Source of the DNA: Leptasterias polaris
Lineage: Eukaryota; Echinodermata; Asteroidea; Forcipulatida; Asteriidae
Assembly (NCBI GenBank): GCA_037783415.1
Contig: JAZGTN010000022.1
Location: forward strand, 5,270,001-5,334,000
DNA length: 64,000 nucleotides
Direction of reading: 5' to 3'
A model generated the notes under the pieces. It was given only the letters and a program-made list of their open reading frames with translations, did not search any database and had not been told where the DNA came from. Positions 48,196 to 57,560 of the stretch are shown one piece after another (the first letter of the stretch is position 1; every line of letters starts with the position of its first letter). A program made the translations under genes and the position numbers.

Positions 48196-49391
48196 ATATA
48201 CAAATGTGTGAATGGAAGTAAGGCTGACATAGTTACATATTTATAGATATACCTTATGCCAACCTAGCCATTGCTCATTTCAAATGCATTATATTGTTGT
48301 ACTCTCCAGATATTCGGATCACTTCAATGCAAAAATTATTAGAACAGAATCTCCTCATGAGTAGCAAAACCAGGCATCTATTTGGCCCTAGGGAAAAGGT
48401 AGGCCTCATTTTATTGAGCTTTAGGCTGACATAGGCTTTTCAGGCTATGTAATAACAATTAATTTTGCTGATTTTTCTGAGGGCCCCAAAAATCTCGGAA
48501 ATAAGAATATCATGCCTGTAAAACACAATTCACCTCATATTATTCTGGACGTCATATTCTGAGAGAATTTAAACCAGACTGCAATGCATGAGCAAGAAGT
48601 ATACAGGCATAATTATTAATTATTATTTTTGGGGGACTGTAATTTATGAACTAGATGGATCTAGTAACTGTTGCTGGTGCCAGTAAGTCACGGTCTATTC
48701 CGGACACTGATATAGGCCTATATATACCAGCAAAAAACAAACCGAACTGGTTACATTGTATGAGCGATTCCTTTACGGGTATCACACATGTGGGTAAACA
48801 TATTTTATACAGATCATTAGAAACACTGGTTACAACGATTCGAACAATCTGTTTCACGGTAGTGTATTTTTTTTTAGAAGGCCCTACCAAAAGTCGCAGC
48901 TACAGCTACAACTGTTGTTAAGTGTGTTGCTAAGTACGTCCTATACCTCAACGCATGATGACGCGGAACTAGCCGACGGAAGCCGTAGCTGTAGCCGCTA
49001 ATTTGGACATGTCCGCGATCTTATGACATGCATGCTTTATTTATGGTACCAGAATAATTATTTGCTGTCAGCCTGAGAGTCATTTTGGGTGATTTGGTTG
49101 GAGATTAGAAGTTAAATACGACGGCTGTGCATTGTGTTGATTACTATTTGGTTGGTGATCGCAGACAGAAAATTGTTGTTTATTTTACGGTATAGTGTTA
49201 ATCCAAGCCAATAGTTTGTTTAGTTTGGTTTTGTACGTGTATTATTGTATGCACGAAACAGAACTTGCATGACCTTTTGACGAGGCGCTAGACACGTACA
49301 CGTGTAGTATGTATGGCCCCCTTTCACACATCTGCACAGTTCTCATCCAACAAGCAGGTTACCAGCCAAATATTTTTGGAGGTGTGTCTCA
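48196..49391. other. Upstream region of the FBP gene; no other gene
   Basis: Opposing frames at 48651-48921 have no recognisable domain. GCAGCTACAGCTAC (48896) and GTAGCTGTAGC (48983) form a small inverted pair. Confidence 0.4.
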
Positions 49392-49575
49392 CACGTGATC
49401 AAATGAATCATTCCGATTGGCCACAGCTGATTGACCCACCAGTAAACAAACAGAGGCCAAAGTGCATAATCAACCATTCGAGCTCAGGCGAGTTGTAGAA
49501 ATCGCAGAGTTTTACATCTTTTTACCATTTTATCTCGTAAATTCCAGGTAATCGAGAGAACAAGATTATTCCAGG
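49392..49575 (+). promoter_or_regulatory. Candidate FBP promoter/leader
   Basis: Just upstream of the FBP start are an E-box CACGTG (49392-49397), an inverted CCAAT motif (CGATTGG, about 49415), a forkhead-like GTAAACAA (49442-49449) and a DR1-like AGGCCAAAGTGCA (49454-49466) that resembles an HNF4 site. Forkhead and HNF4 factors drive vertebrate FBP1, so the pair is suggestive. No TATA box is evident and the transcription start is unknown; part of this region may be leader. Confidence 0.4.
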
Positions 49576-49745
49576 ATGTCCGGAGGAGCTTTACAGACAG
49601 ATTTTATGACCCTGACGCGGTTCGTTCTAGAGGAACAGAGACGTTTTCCTACCGCCACCGGTGAGCTCACGCAGTTACTCAATGCGTTACTGACCGCCAT
49701 TAAAGCAGTGTCGTCGGCCGTCCGTAAAGCAGGCATCGCAAAACT
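49576..49745 (+). CDS. FBP1: FBP coding exon 1
   Basis: Codes residues 1-56 plus two bases of codon 57 (phase 2 donor CT|GTAAGT). It carries the N-terminal regulatory arm with TLTRFVLEE and the AMP-site helix TGELTQLL. The junction after ..IAKL| matches the vertebrate position before YGIAG. Confidence 0.95.
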
Positions 49746-52700
49746 GTAAGTGCTAGCACTAGAGTAGTGAAGGTTGATTTAACAATTAACAGAACACAAT
49801 CGAGGTCAATGAGTATTGACAACATTTCTTTCCTTGATATGTTTTGGAGTTATATAGAATTAGAGGTTTGGAGAACGACTTGACTTGAGACTAAGAGTCC
49901 TTGCTCTATCTATGACTTGATCATTGATGATTACCTCGTGAGTCGCACACAAGATCGACTAGACAATCGTTGTATTACTATTAATTCAATTGTTATTGAC
50001 TGTTTTAGTGTAAAATTACAGTCGTTTGACCAGTTCCGGATCATTGAACATTTACATCTGGATCTGGATAATACTACGTAACACTCCTGTTGGAGTCAGC
50101 AAAGTCCAATTCTGGATGTAGAACTTGCTGAACTTTGCAATTACCACATAATTAAATTATTTCTCACATTACCAATTTCTGTTGATACATGGGAAGAATA
50201 ACATCCAATAAACCAATTGCACACCAAAAATATGGTTTCAAACATCATCAATAAATAAATTATGGCAATTTTTCTGGAGTTTGTCTGCGATAATGAACTT
50301 TTTAAAAAGTGTTTGCTGAAAAATGCTTAAAAACTTCTCAACTTAAAATTGGAATGCTGCGGTGTGAATGAAATTTATGTAAAATGCTAAGAATGTGAAA
50401 GAAAAATTTCACTTCTTGTTTTTTTAAGGAGATAAATTTAGCAAAATCGTATTTTTTATAGGGGGTATCGTACCCTTGACCATTTCGGGATCACTCAACT
50501 CGCTGCATTAAATGGTGGCACACTCAGTTAGGTGAAATCATGCGGCTGCTTTAGAAAGTTTAGTTGTGCATTTAGGATACATTTACATGTACTCCATCAA
50601 ATTGTTGTAGTAATATTGTTTTTTGCAAAAATAGGTTATGGCCTGAAGTTTCGACCCTAGCAGAGTCTTTCTCGAAGGCTAAAAAGTATTTTTTTTGTGA
50701 GGAAATTACACTTTGAGGAGGGAGTTGAGACTGTAAGAATGGTATTTGGGTCATTGTTGCTTTTAGGCGCGCTTCACCTTTTTGTTTGCCTGCCCTGTTG
50801 TTTTGTGTTTTTGTCGCGTGGATTCTACGGATGTCAGACACTTCGTACCTTTACCTTTTCGTACCCGGGACACTTCGTACCTTCGAGACACTTCGTACCT
50901 TGGCAAAGCTGGTCACTTCGTACCGTCGGCTGAGTCACTTCGTACCGTCAGTCGAGTCACTTCGTACCGTCGGCCCTCTAATGTTGGGGCCCTATACCAT
51001 TGGATGTCAGTAAAAATGTCATCCTAATTAACTGTTATTAACTGTTCTTTCGACAAAACTAATTACAACTTATTTATCAATATTAATTGAATACGTTATA
51101 AGAAAAACCAAAATATTTTCTTCTTATTCGTTTTAATATTTTAGATAATTTATTATTATATATTTTTTTTTACACAATTGTTCATTTCGACAGCAATTGT
51201 TATTTATTAAAAATAATTATTTTCAATTTAAATAAATTGATGTCTGTATAGTTGTTCGGTCATTAAAAACCATAATCAGTTCAAGGTACGAAAGGTACGA
51301 AGTGTCTTGTATGAAGGTACGAAGTGACGAAGTGTCCGGTACGAAGTGTCCGGGGTACGAAGTGTCCAAAGTCACTTCGTACCTTGTAAAAGGTACGACT
51401 TCGTACCTTGTAAAAGGTACGAAGTGTCCCGGGTACGAAAAGGTAAAGGTACGAAGTGTCCTGACACCGATTCTACACTGCTGTTGAAGACACTAACATG
51501 ACATTCGCTGGAGAAAGGAAGTCTGCGTCAATGCCAACATGCTTTTCTGAAGTTTGTTTCTCTCGGGAGACAGTTTTATGAATGGGAGTGTGGGTTTGCA
51601 TAGAGGTAACGCAGCGATACTGATTCTGAATAGAATCAACTGGGCCAGGGGCCAATTTCATAAAGCACAAAGATTCATCTTAAGATGAGTTGTCAGTATT
51701 ACCATAGTGATTTGTATTGTGACATCACATTTTGCTTAGCAATTAAGAGTGATTTACAGTTCTTTGTGATATCGAGCCCTGTTCTGGTCAAACAGGTGAC
51801 AATACTTTCTCAAAGCCTCTTCAAAAGAATTAACCTTTTTTTGTAACCAACCAAAAGGGCTGCCCTGTTTCTAAAGCTAAAAGGGATATTTATTTATAAT
51901 GTGAAAAGCCTCGACTTAATTTTTGCCAGTCAGGTGGGGATGCTGAGCAACTACATGTAGTTGGTTTCCTTGACCAAACCAAACAATCTTAAAGTTGTTC
52001 TTTTGTACATCTTAACGTTGTACTTTATCATACATGTAGATATGGCATAGCAGGCGGCACCAACGTTACAGGAGATGAGCAGAAGAAACTGGATGTCCTA
52101 GCCAACGATCTTTTCATCAATTCCCTCCGTTCTTCTTTCACAACCTGCGCTCTTATCTCGGAGGAGAATGAGACATTGATCGAGGTTGAGGCGGAGCAAA
52201 GAGGAAAGTACGTCGTTGCGTTTGACCCGCTGGATGGCTCGTCAAATATTGACTGTCTTGTTTCCATTGGGTCGATCTTTGGCATCTGGAAAAATGTAAG
52301 AAACAGTTGACCCCCCCCCCCCCCCAACTTACACACACACAATCCCTTGTGGAGCATTCTTTTTGTCCTAGTACTTAACATCCTTCCCACAAAATTTCTT
52401 GTGGAGCACCCCCGTCTTTAAAATTCCCCTATGGGTCCTTTTATTTTATATTTTTTGTTTTGTTTTTGGTCTCCATAAGGTACCGAATATGAGCACACCC
52501 TTACATATGGCAGTAACATTTTTGTTATATTATTTCTTTTTCTGAAGAAATTCTCTGTAGGGTACATGTACGTACCAATAAACAAGGAAAACCTTGTGGG
52601 ATAGCATTGTTCCATTGTTAAACGTACCCCATAAGTTGGCATGTGTACTGTAAGGGCACACACACTTCATGGCTCTTAGAGATAAAGGGGAAATGAGAAA

Positions 52701-55700
52701 GAAAAAAACACCAATAAACTTTCCTAAGGGAAGTAACTGCATGTACCGGTACAGTTTGGCATCCCTTTTCTTTGCTTCACTGTTTAGTTTAAATTGGAAA
52801 ATCAGGTTGGCTCAGTGGTTTCTTTCCTTGCCTTTCACCTACATGTATGTGGACCCTGGTTCGAATCCCGCCTCAGACCCAGAGCCTTGGATTGGGTTTT
52901 CAGGCCCTACCTGATTGCACAGGTTTTCCCCATTGGGGTTTCCCTCCTACATCTAAAACTGAACATTTCTTCTTGTTTCCTATTCATCGTATTATAGGCG
53001 CTAATCGTGCTGTTGGATGTGTAACAAAATGAATATTTAATTAAATAAATGAAACTTTGTTCAGTACGGCTAAATCCTTAAACACAGTTATCTCAAACGT
53101 TGTTTTGATTATTTATTTTAGGAGACCAATGCTGCTCCCAGTGACAAAGAAGTGCTTCAAACTGGACGTAAGATGGTTGCCGCTGGTTACGCATTGTATG
53201 GAAGTGCAACCATGGTTGTTCTAAGTGCTGGGAACAGTGTGAATGGATTCATGCTTGATCCAGTAAGTCTATAAAGTACCTACCTTTTGAACTGCTTTGG
53301 GTTGGTATTTGGGAATAAATTCTGTGCCCACCCGCAGTGTTATTTTTCATAATTTTTTTGAGTTTTAATTTTGTTCTCGTTGAAAATACCATTTTGAAAA
53401 TGAAATCCTGAATTGACAAAGGAAAGTCAACAACGGGTCTCATAATAAGCACCAGGATTTGATGTTGTCTTGTGAGAAAATATGAGTAGGCACTCACCGT
53501 GATTGGGAGAACCTCGGCCAGAAGTCATGGACGATAATCTGCCATTATAAATGCCAGAATCTTGCACTGCTCGGGCTTGCCTCCCAATGGTGGCAGCAGC
53601 CTGTCCATTCTTGTATGCCACATTTGTACAACAACATGACAAAGTTCTGGAATTCGGGATTACACAATATAACCCCCAGAAAAAGGGACATTACGAGGCA
53701 TGATTGCCAGTACCTTGTGTCCCTCTTTCTACAGGTGAAACAAAGGTTAGCACAGTAGGTGCATGCCTGCGCACTCTACACAATGGAAAGTCCGGGTGGA
53801 TATTTCTCACAGCCGTCCACCTGCCAGCAAAACATTTAGGGGCTCCAAAGTTGTTCCTGTCAAAATAAACCATTCGTCTTTGGCCAGTCCAGAAAAATTT
53901 GGCGGATATACATGTCATCCGACGTGAAGTGGTTAACCGGTCTATTTAGTCCTGACCACTGCGAGTAAGGTTTCATACAAATGCATATGTCTGTGCATGG
54001 TAGACTGAAATGGAGTTAACTGACTTATGGTTGTGCTTTGGTCAAAATGTGTTGGGTCAGGTTTTAAGTTATCGGTCTAACGAGGTGAACGGATTTGGTT
54101 TATAAAATAAAACAATCTGTACTGCTTTGAAAATGTTGAAACTTGTTTTGCCAATTGAATGAAGCCTTTGAAATTTGATTTTATTTAAGGCTATTGGAGA
54201 GTTCATCCTAACAGAACGTAACATCCGAATCAAACCGAGAGGAAAGATCTACAGCATTAACGAAGGCTACACGGAGCTATGGGACGATGAAATCAAAGAA
54301 TACGTCAATTCTAAGAAAACAGCAACAGTAAGTATTGGTATTTGTGTTTTAGTGCTGGGATGAGAGCATTGCCCTTAGAGGTCTCGGGCTCCGGCCTTGG
54401 TCTCGACCTTAGGAACCATGGATAAATTAAGAACGCGTTCGCACGCTTGCTGACGCGTGGCTTCACGGAGTCATTCCAAAATTGTCACGGCCCCGTGCAA
54501 CGATGGGATTTGCACTCCAATGAATTTTAGGTTCCCTAATGATCGAACTCTATTGTTGGTTTCTTTTGTTGGTCGGATTACACGGACAATGCAGCACAAA
54601 AGTAGCCCACAAAGGAGTGAAGGATTAGTGTTTGCGGTCTAGCTCAGGTATACTAGGGTTTATCTAGAGTCGATTATAACTACACAGTGGCATTTGGCAA
54701 ACACCAATGTTCCTTTGTTATACAGTGAGTCTCCCTCAAGATCGGGCGATTGCAGAAGAACACGTGACAGTGCGTGACACTGGGTTTTCTTTTGTTTGAG
54801 CTTGCACGCATAGGAATGTGTCGGATCGCGGCCGTGCCCGTGACATAATTTATCCATGCTCCCTTAGCCTAGGACATAGTGGCTTTGGCCTTTGCCTCAG
54901 TCTCAGATGCTGTGACTGTCTTGGCCTTGGCCTCGGAGACCCAGGACTTAGACTCGACCTTGGCTTTGGCCTCGAAGGTCAGGGAATCAACTGCAATACT
55001 GGATGACATCAGTCAAATACTATAGGAGTAGTGTAGACATTATGCAGTGGATGTAGTCTGTCACATGACTAAGAATTCAAGAAGGCATGTGATTTATCAG
55101 GATTTTTCACTGATCTCCGTGTGCCTTCAGATTAAGAGGCAAGCTTGCCATCACAGAGATGAGAAGACCTGACTCTTGTTCTGACCAGACCTTCAGATAT
55201 CTATTTGAAATGATGTACTCTAAACCTCTTACATGTAACAATCAGTGGCCAATTTCATGGCTCTGCTTACCGCCGAATTCTGCGCTTACGATCACCATTC
55301 TCCGCTTACTGTGCAAGCGCCAAATTTCTGCGCTAGCTGTGTAAGCTTAGAATGCCTTGTAACGTGGACTACACAAGCGTACAAGCAAAAAACTCCTGCT
55401 AACCCGTGAAATACGCTTGGCAGGGCACGGAATTTCCTGTTTTCGTAAGCGCCGATTTTTTGCTTACGGTAAGCAGAAAGAGGAAATTGTCATCAAATTT
55501 GCAGGATTTTAAATTTTCTTAGAATCTCATTCCTGGTCAACTTCTCTGCACAATTTTGTCAATAGATCAATCCATTAAGCCCCGCCTCCTTACGAGTTGA
55601 CCAATCACAGCCGCGAAACCCGATCACCATTAGTGCAAAGATCACCAAACAGCTCAAATGGTGATCAGATTTCGCGGTTGTGATTGGTCAATGAGAAATG

Positions 55701-57560
55701 GGCGTGGCTTAATGGATCGGTGTATTGCAGTGGAAAAAGTCAGTTGGGTAATAGTCATCACTAGCATACTTTGTGTACATGTGTGACAGAAGAACATGAT
55801 AACATTCATGAGTTGTCTGAAACATGGATGCCCTCGTGACATTTCTCAAGAAAATTGTCTTTTAAAAAGCCCCTTTCGTAAAATATTCTCTCATTTTCAT
55901 TGGAAAGATTTGCTTTAGTTTTTGAAGATTACATTCACAGCAATACTCCCAAGGTGTAGTCCAAAACCCATTGTTTGGTTTTAGTTTGTTAGAAAATGAA
56001 GGGATCCTCTTAAATGTTTGAAAAACTTGAAAACCATGCTGCAACTATTTGAGAGGATCGCTTAATATTCTTAAAAGATAATGCTAGGTGTGTTGATGCT
56101 TCTAATGAATAGAATGATCATGGATTGAATCTTACAGGAGGCTCGAGCAGCTTATGGGTCTCGCTACATTGGTTCTATGGTTGCAGATATGCATCGTACC
56201 TTGGTGTATGGAGGAATCTTCTTATACCCGGCTCATAAGAAGAGTCCTAAGGGAAAGGTATGTGAGACAGTGTCTTAGAAGACACATCTGAGGACGATTC
56301 TGATTTTAAGTATTGAGTGATTCTGATTTAAAAACTTCACAAATTTCTTTATTTTTCTTTTAAAGACCAACTACGGAATTTGTAATTTTTGGGGAAACAA
56401 ATTTTAAGTTTGGATTTGAGGCGCACTGATTCTCAAATTCAAACCAATACCAATTCTCCAGAGAAATATTTCCCTCTGAAGCCTCACTGATTCTAAAGTT
56501 CATACCAGTACCAGTCTTCCAGAGAAATATTTCCATCTGAAAGCTCACTGATTCTGAAGTTCATACCAGTACCAATCCTCCAGAGAAATATTTCCTTCTG
56601 AAGCCTCACTGATTCTTAAGTTCATACCAGTACAAATTCTCCAGAGAAATATTTCCCTCTGAAAGCTCACTGATTCTAAAGTTCATACCAGTACCAATCC
56701 TCCAGAGAAATATTTCCCTCTGAAAGCTCACTGATTCTAAAGTTCATACCAGTACCAATCCTCCAGAGAAACATTTTCCTCTGAAAGCTCACTGATTCTA
56801 AAGTTCATACCAGTACCAATCCTCCAGAGAAATATTTCCCTCTGAAAGCTCACTGATTCTAAAGTTCATACCAGTACCAATCCTCCAGAGAAACATTTTC
56901 CTCTGAAAGCTCACTGATTCTAAAGTTCATACCAGTACCAATCCTCTAGAGAAATATTTCCATCTGAAAGCTCACTGATTCGAAATTTCACACCAGAACC
57001 AATCCTCGTGAGAAACATTTCCATCTAAAAAGTCGAAAAATTCATAGTGAAGAAAACTCCCTCCCCCACCCAAATAAAAAAAATTATACATAAATTAAGA
57101 AATGAATACATGTAAACACATTTTTTAAAACCATCAAGTCTCATGTCAATAGCGGCAATCAAAACAAGCCAAATCAGAATGAACATAAAATTCCCGATAA
57201 ACATAAATACATTTTCATAGTTTTCACTTCAAAGTGATCGCCAAATTTGTTGAAGTTTTGTTCTTGTTGGTAGAAGTTGGAAATAGCAATAGGTTCTTGA
57301 ATACTAATGGTGAAATTTGATCGTAATTTCTAGTCTTTCAATCATAGACAAATGTTTATTTGATCCAACAGCTGAGGCTTTTCTATGAAGCAAACCCAAT
57401 GGCATACATCGTAGAGAAAGCTGGTGGCATGGCAACCACAGGGAAGGAAGCCATCTTGGATGTCGAGCCAACTAGCATCCACCAGCGTGTCCCGGTCATT
57501 ATGGGCTCAACGGAAGATGTTCAAGAATTCTTGGCCGTCGTTGAGAAACATAAGAAATAG
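49576..57560 (+). CDS. FBP1: Fructose-1,6-bisphosphatase (six coding exons)
   Basis: The enzyme hydrolyses fructose 1,6-bisphosphate to fructose 6-phosphate, the regulated cytosolic step of gluconeogenesis. Joining 49576-49745, 52040-52295, 53122-53262, 54190-54327, 56138-56257 and 57372-57560 gives 337 residues, the usual length for animal FBPase (about 338). All introns begin GT and end [10 protein letters not shown] (28-35) and KY (113-114) form the AMP-inhibition site. SEE (97-99) and [10 protein letters not shown] (119-128) bind the metals and substrate. [11 protein letters not shown] (274-284), spanning the exon 5/6 junction, is the family signature with the metal-ligand Glu281. Numbering is one above the mature mammalian enzyme. 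No frameshift or stop is present. The start is the only Met that aligns with family N-termini. The introns total about 7 kb and are full of repeats. Whether it corresponds to vertebrate FBP1 or FBP2 cannot be told; a single ancestral gene is likely. Confidence 0.97.
50624..50667 (-). repeat. Short dispersed repeat, copy 2
   Basis: The reverse complement reads GACTCTGCTAGGGTCGAAAC, TTCAGGCCATAACCTATTTT, TGCA and matches 44171-44216. The element it belongs to is not delimited. Confidence 0.6.
50829..51468. mobile_element. Foldback-type element with reiterated ends, 8-bp TSD
   Basis: This 640-bp element is flanked by perfect direct repeats GATTCTAC (50821-50828 and 51469-51476). The ends GG(A)TGTCAG and CTGACACC are inverted, and inverted similarity continues about 60 bp (CACTTCGTACCTTTACCTTT, CGTACCCGGGACACTTCGTA). 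Each arm holds about six copies of the 11-mer CACTTCGTACC (left) or its complement GGTACGAAGTG (right); one copy in the right arm is reversed. The middle 250 bp (51020-51270) is very AT-rich and has no coding frame. The 8-bp duplication fits hAT- or P-type transposition. Frames across the arms are by-products of the repeat. Confidence 0.9.
51650..51779. mobile_element. Small MITE in FBP intron 1
   Basis: This is about 130 bp. The left end GCCAATTTCATAAAGCACAA is mirrored loosely by TTCTTTGTGATATCGAGCCC. The terminus GGCCAATTTCAT is shared with family E (40234 and 55247). The inner TCATCTTAAGATGA is a perfect palindrome. Confidence 0.6.
52040..52295 (+). CDS. FBP1: FBP coding exon 2
   Basis: Codes residues 57-142 and ends on a complete codon before GTAAGA. 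It carries SEE (97-99), the AMP contact pair KY (113-114) and the catalytic metal site [10 protein letters not shown] (119-128). Confidence 0.96.
52311..52325. repeat. Poly-C tract, 15 nt, next to a splice donor
   Basis: Uninterrupted run of 15 C, starting 15 bases inside FBP intron 2, followed by ACACACAC. Confidence 0.95.
52798..53045 (+). mobile_element. tRNA-derived SINE, copy 2
   Basis: The head has a polymerase III A-box-like GGTTGGCTCAGTGGTTTC (about 52804-52821) and a perfect B box GGTTCGAATCC (52858-52868). The body contains GGGTTTTCAGGCCCTACCTG, TTTCTTCTTGTTTCCTAT and GGCGCTAATCGTGCTGTTGG, shared with 35986-36135. The tail is AT-rich (AATTAAATAAATG). It is not a functional tRNA, since the cloverleaf cannot be completed. 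It lies in FBP intron 2, sense to the gene. Confidence 0.85.
53122..53262 (+). CDS. FBP1: FBP coding exon 3
   Basis: Codes residues 143-189 in phase 0 at both ends (acceptor TTTTAG, donor GTAAGT). It carries [20 protein letters not shown] and ends at LDP, inside the sugar-phosphatase core. Confidence 0.96.
53263..54189 (+). other. FBP intron 3
   Basis: This 927-bp GT..AG intron contains an antisense open stretch (53427-53918) of unknown nature. The acceptor is TTATTTAAG. Confidence 0.93.
53427..53918 (-). pseudogene. Antisense frame in FBP intron 3, one stop, unknown
   Basis: On the minus strand a single frame runs 164 codons with only one stop (at about 53691-53693). It includes [20 protein letters not shown] upstream of the stop and [38 protein letters not shown] downstream. 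Within it an acceptor-like TTCCAG (about 53650) and a donor CACG|GTGAGT (about 53499) would define a 150-bp exon in the same frame. I do not recognise the protein. It may be a decayed transposon gene or a chance frame. Confidence 0.3.
54190..54327 (+). CDS. FBP1: FBP coding exon 4
   Basis: Codes residues 190-235 in phase 0. It carries [20 protein letters not shown] and [18 protein letters not shown]; the NEGY motif is the conserved loop that contacts substrate in the family. Confidence 0.96.
54870..54985. repeat. Cryptic TTGGCC/CTCGG-rich simple sequence
   Basis: Imperfect reiteration of GGCTTTGGCCT, CTTGGCCTTGGCCTCGG and ACCTTGGCTTTGGCCTCG. A shorter relative (CTCCGGCCTTGGTCTCGACC) is at 54390-54412. 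Confidence 0.6.
55247..55489. mobile_element. MITE family E, uninterrupted copy
   Basis: This 243-bp element starts GGCCAATTTCATGGCTCTGC and ends with the inverted GGTAAGCAGAAAGAGGAAATTG. It is full of CGCTTAC/GTAAGCG motifs. It shows the pre-insertion structure of the interrupted copy at 40234-41192. It lies in FBP intron 4. Confidence 0.85.
55564..55719. repeat. 156-bp palindrome with CCAAT and GC boxes
   Basis: The left arm CCATTAAGCCCCGCCTCCTT, GACCAATCACAGCCGCGAAA, GATCACCATT is mirrored by AATGGTGATCAGATTTCGCG, GTTGTGATTGGTCAATGAGA, GGGCGTGGCTTAATGG. The arms are about 62 bp and the loop about 30 bp. Each arm carries GACCAATCA and a GC-box-like motif. It is probably a foldback MITE. 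Confidence 0.85.
56138..56257 (+). CDS. FBP1: FBP coding exon 5
   Basis: Codes residues 236-275 in phase 0. It carries [20 protein letters not shown] and [24 protein letters not shown] holds the substrate-phosphate contacts, and the last GK begins the family signature. Confidence 0.96.
56258..57371 (+). other. FBP intron 5
   Basis: This 1.1-kb GT..AG intron consists mostly of a 61-bp tandem array (56422-57028). The acceptor is ATCCAACAG. Confidence 0.93.
56422..57028. repeat. 61-bp tandem repeat, 10 copies
   Basis: The unit is CTCACTGATTCTAAAGTTCA, then TACCAGTACCAATCCTCCAG, AGAAATATTTCCCTCTGAAAG. The spacing is 61 bp. The middle copies are nearly identical and the outer ones diverged. Copies 6-9 alternate AAATATTTCC and AAACATTTTCC, so a 122-bp dimer has been duplicated. 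Confidence 0.95.
57372..57560 (+). CDS. FBP1: FBP coding exon 6 (last)
   Basis: Codes residues 276-337 and the TAG stop. [12 protein letters not shown] holds the metal-ligand Glu281, followed by [29 protein letters not shown] and the C-terminus VVEKHKK. Confidence 0.97.
   Translation: MRLFYEANPMAYIVEKAGGMATTGKEAILDVEPTSIHQRVPVIMGSTEDVQEFLAVVEKHKK

Larger units (their letters stand above)
49746..52039 (+). other. FBP intron 1
   Basis: This 2.3-kb GT..AG intron contains a short dispersed repeat (50624-50667), a foldback element (50829-51468) and a small MITE (51650-51779). The acceptor is TACATGTAG. Confidence 0.93.
52296..53121 (+). other. FBP intron 2
   Basis: This 826-bp GT..AG intron has a 15-C run at 52311-52325, only 15 bases past the donor, and a SINE at 52798-53045. 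Confidence 0.93.
54328..56137 (+). other. FBP intron 4
   Basis: This 1.8-kb GT..AG intron has a CTTGGCC-rich stretch (54880-54985), a family E MITE (55247-55489) and a 156-bp palindrome (55564-55719). Confidence 0.93.

Noticed and set aside
50697..51027. Three overlapping frames with TSYL/HFVP repeats
   Set aside because: By-product of the CACTTCGTACC reiteration in the foldback element, open in several phases because the unit is not a multiple of three.
52804..52870. Possible tRNA gene
   Set aside because: A- and B-box motifs are present but no cloverleaf with an anticodon arm can be completed, and a second copy of the body exists at 35986; it is a SINE head.
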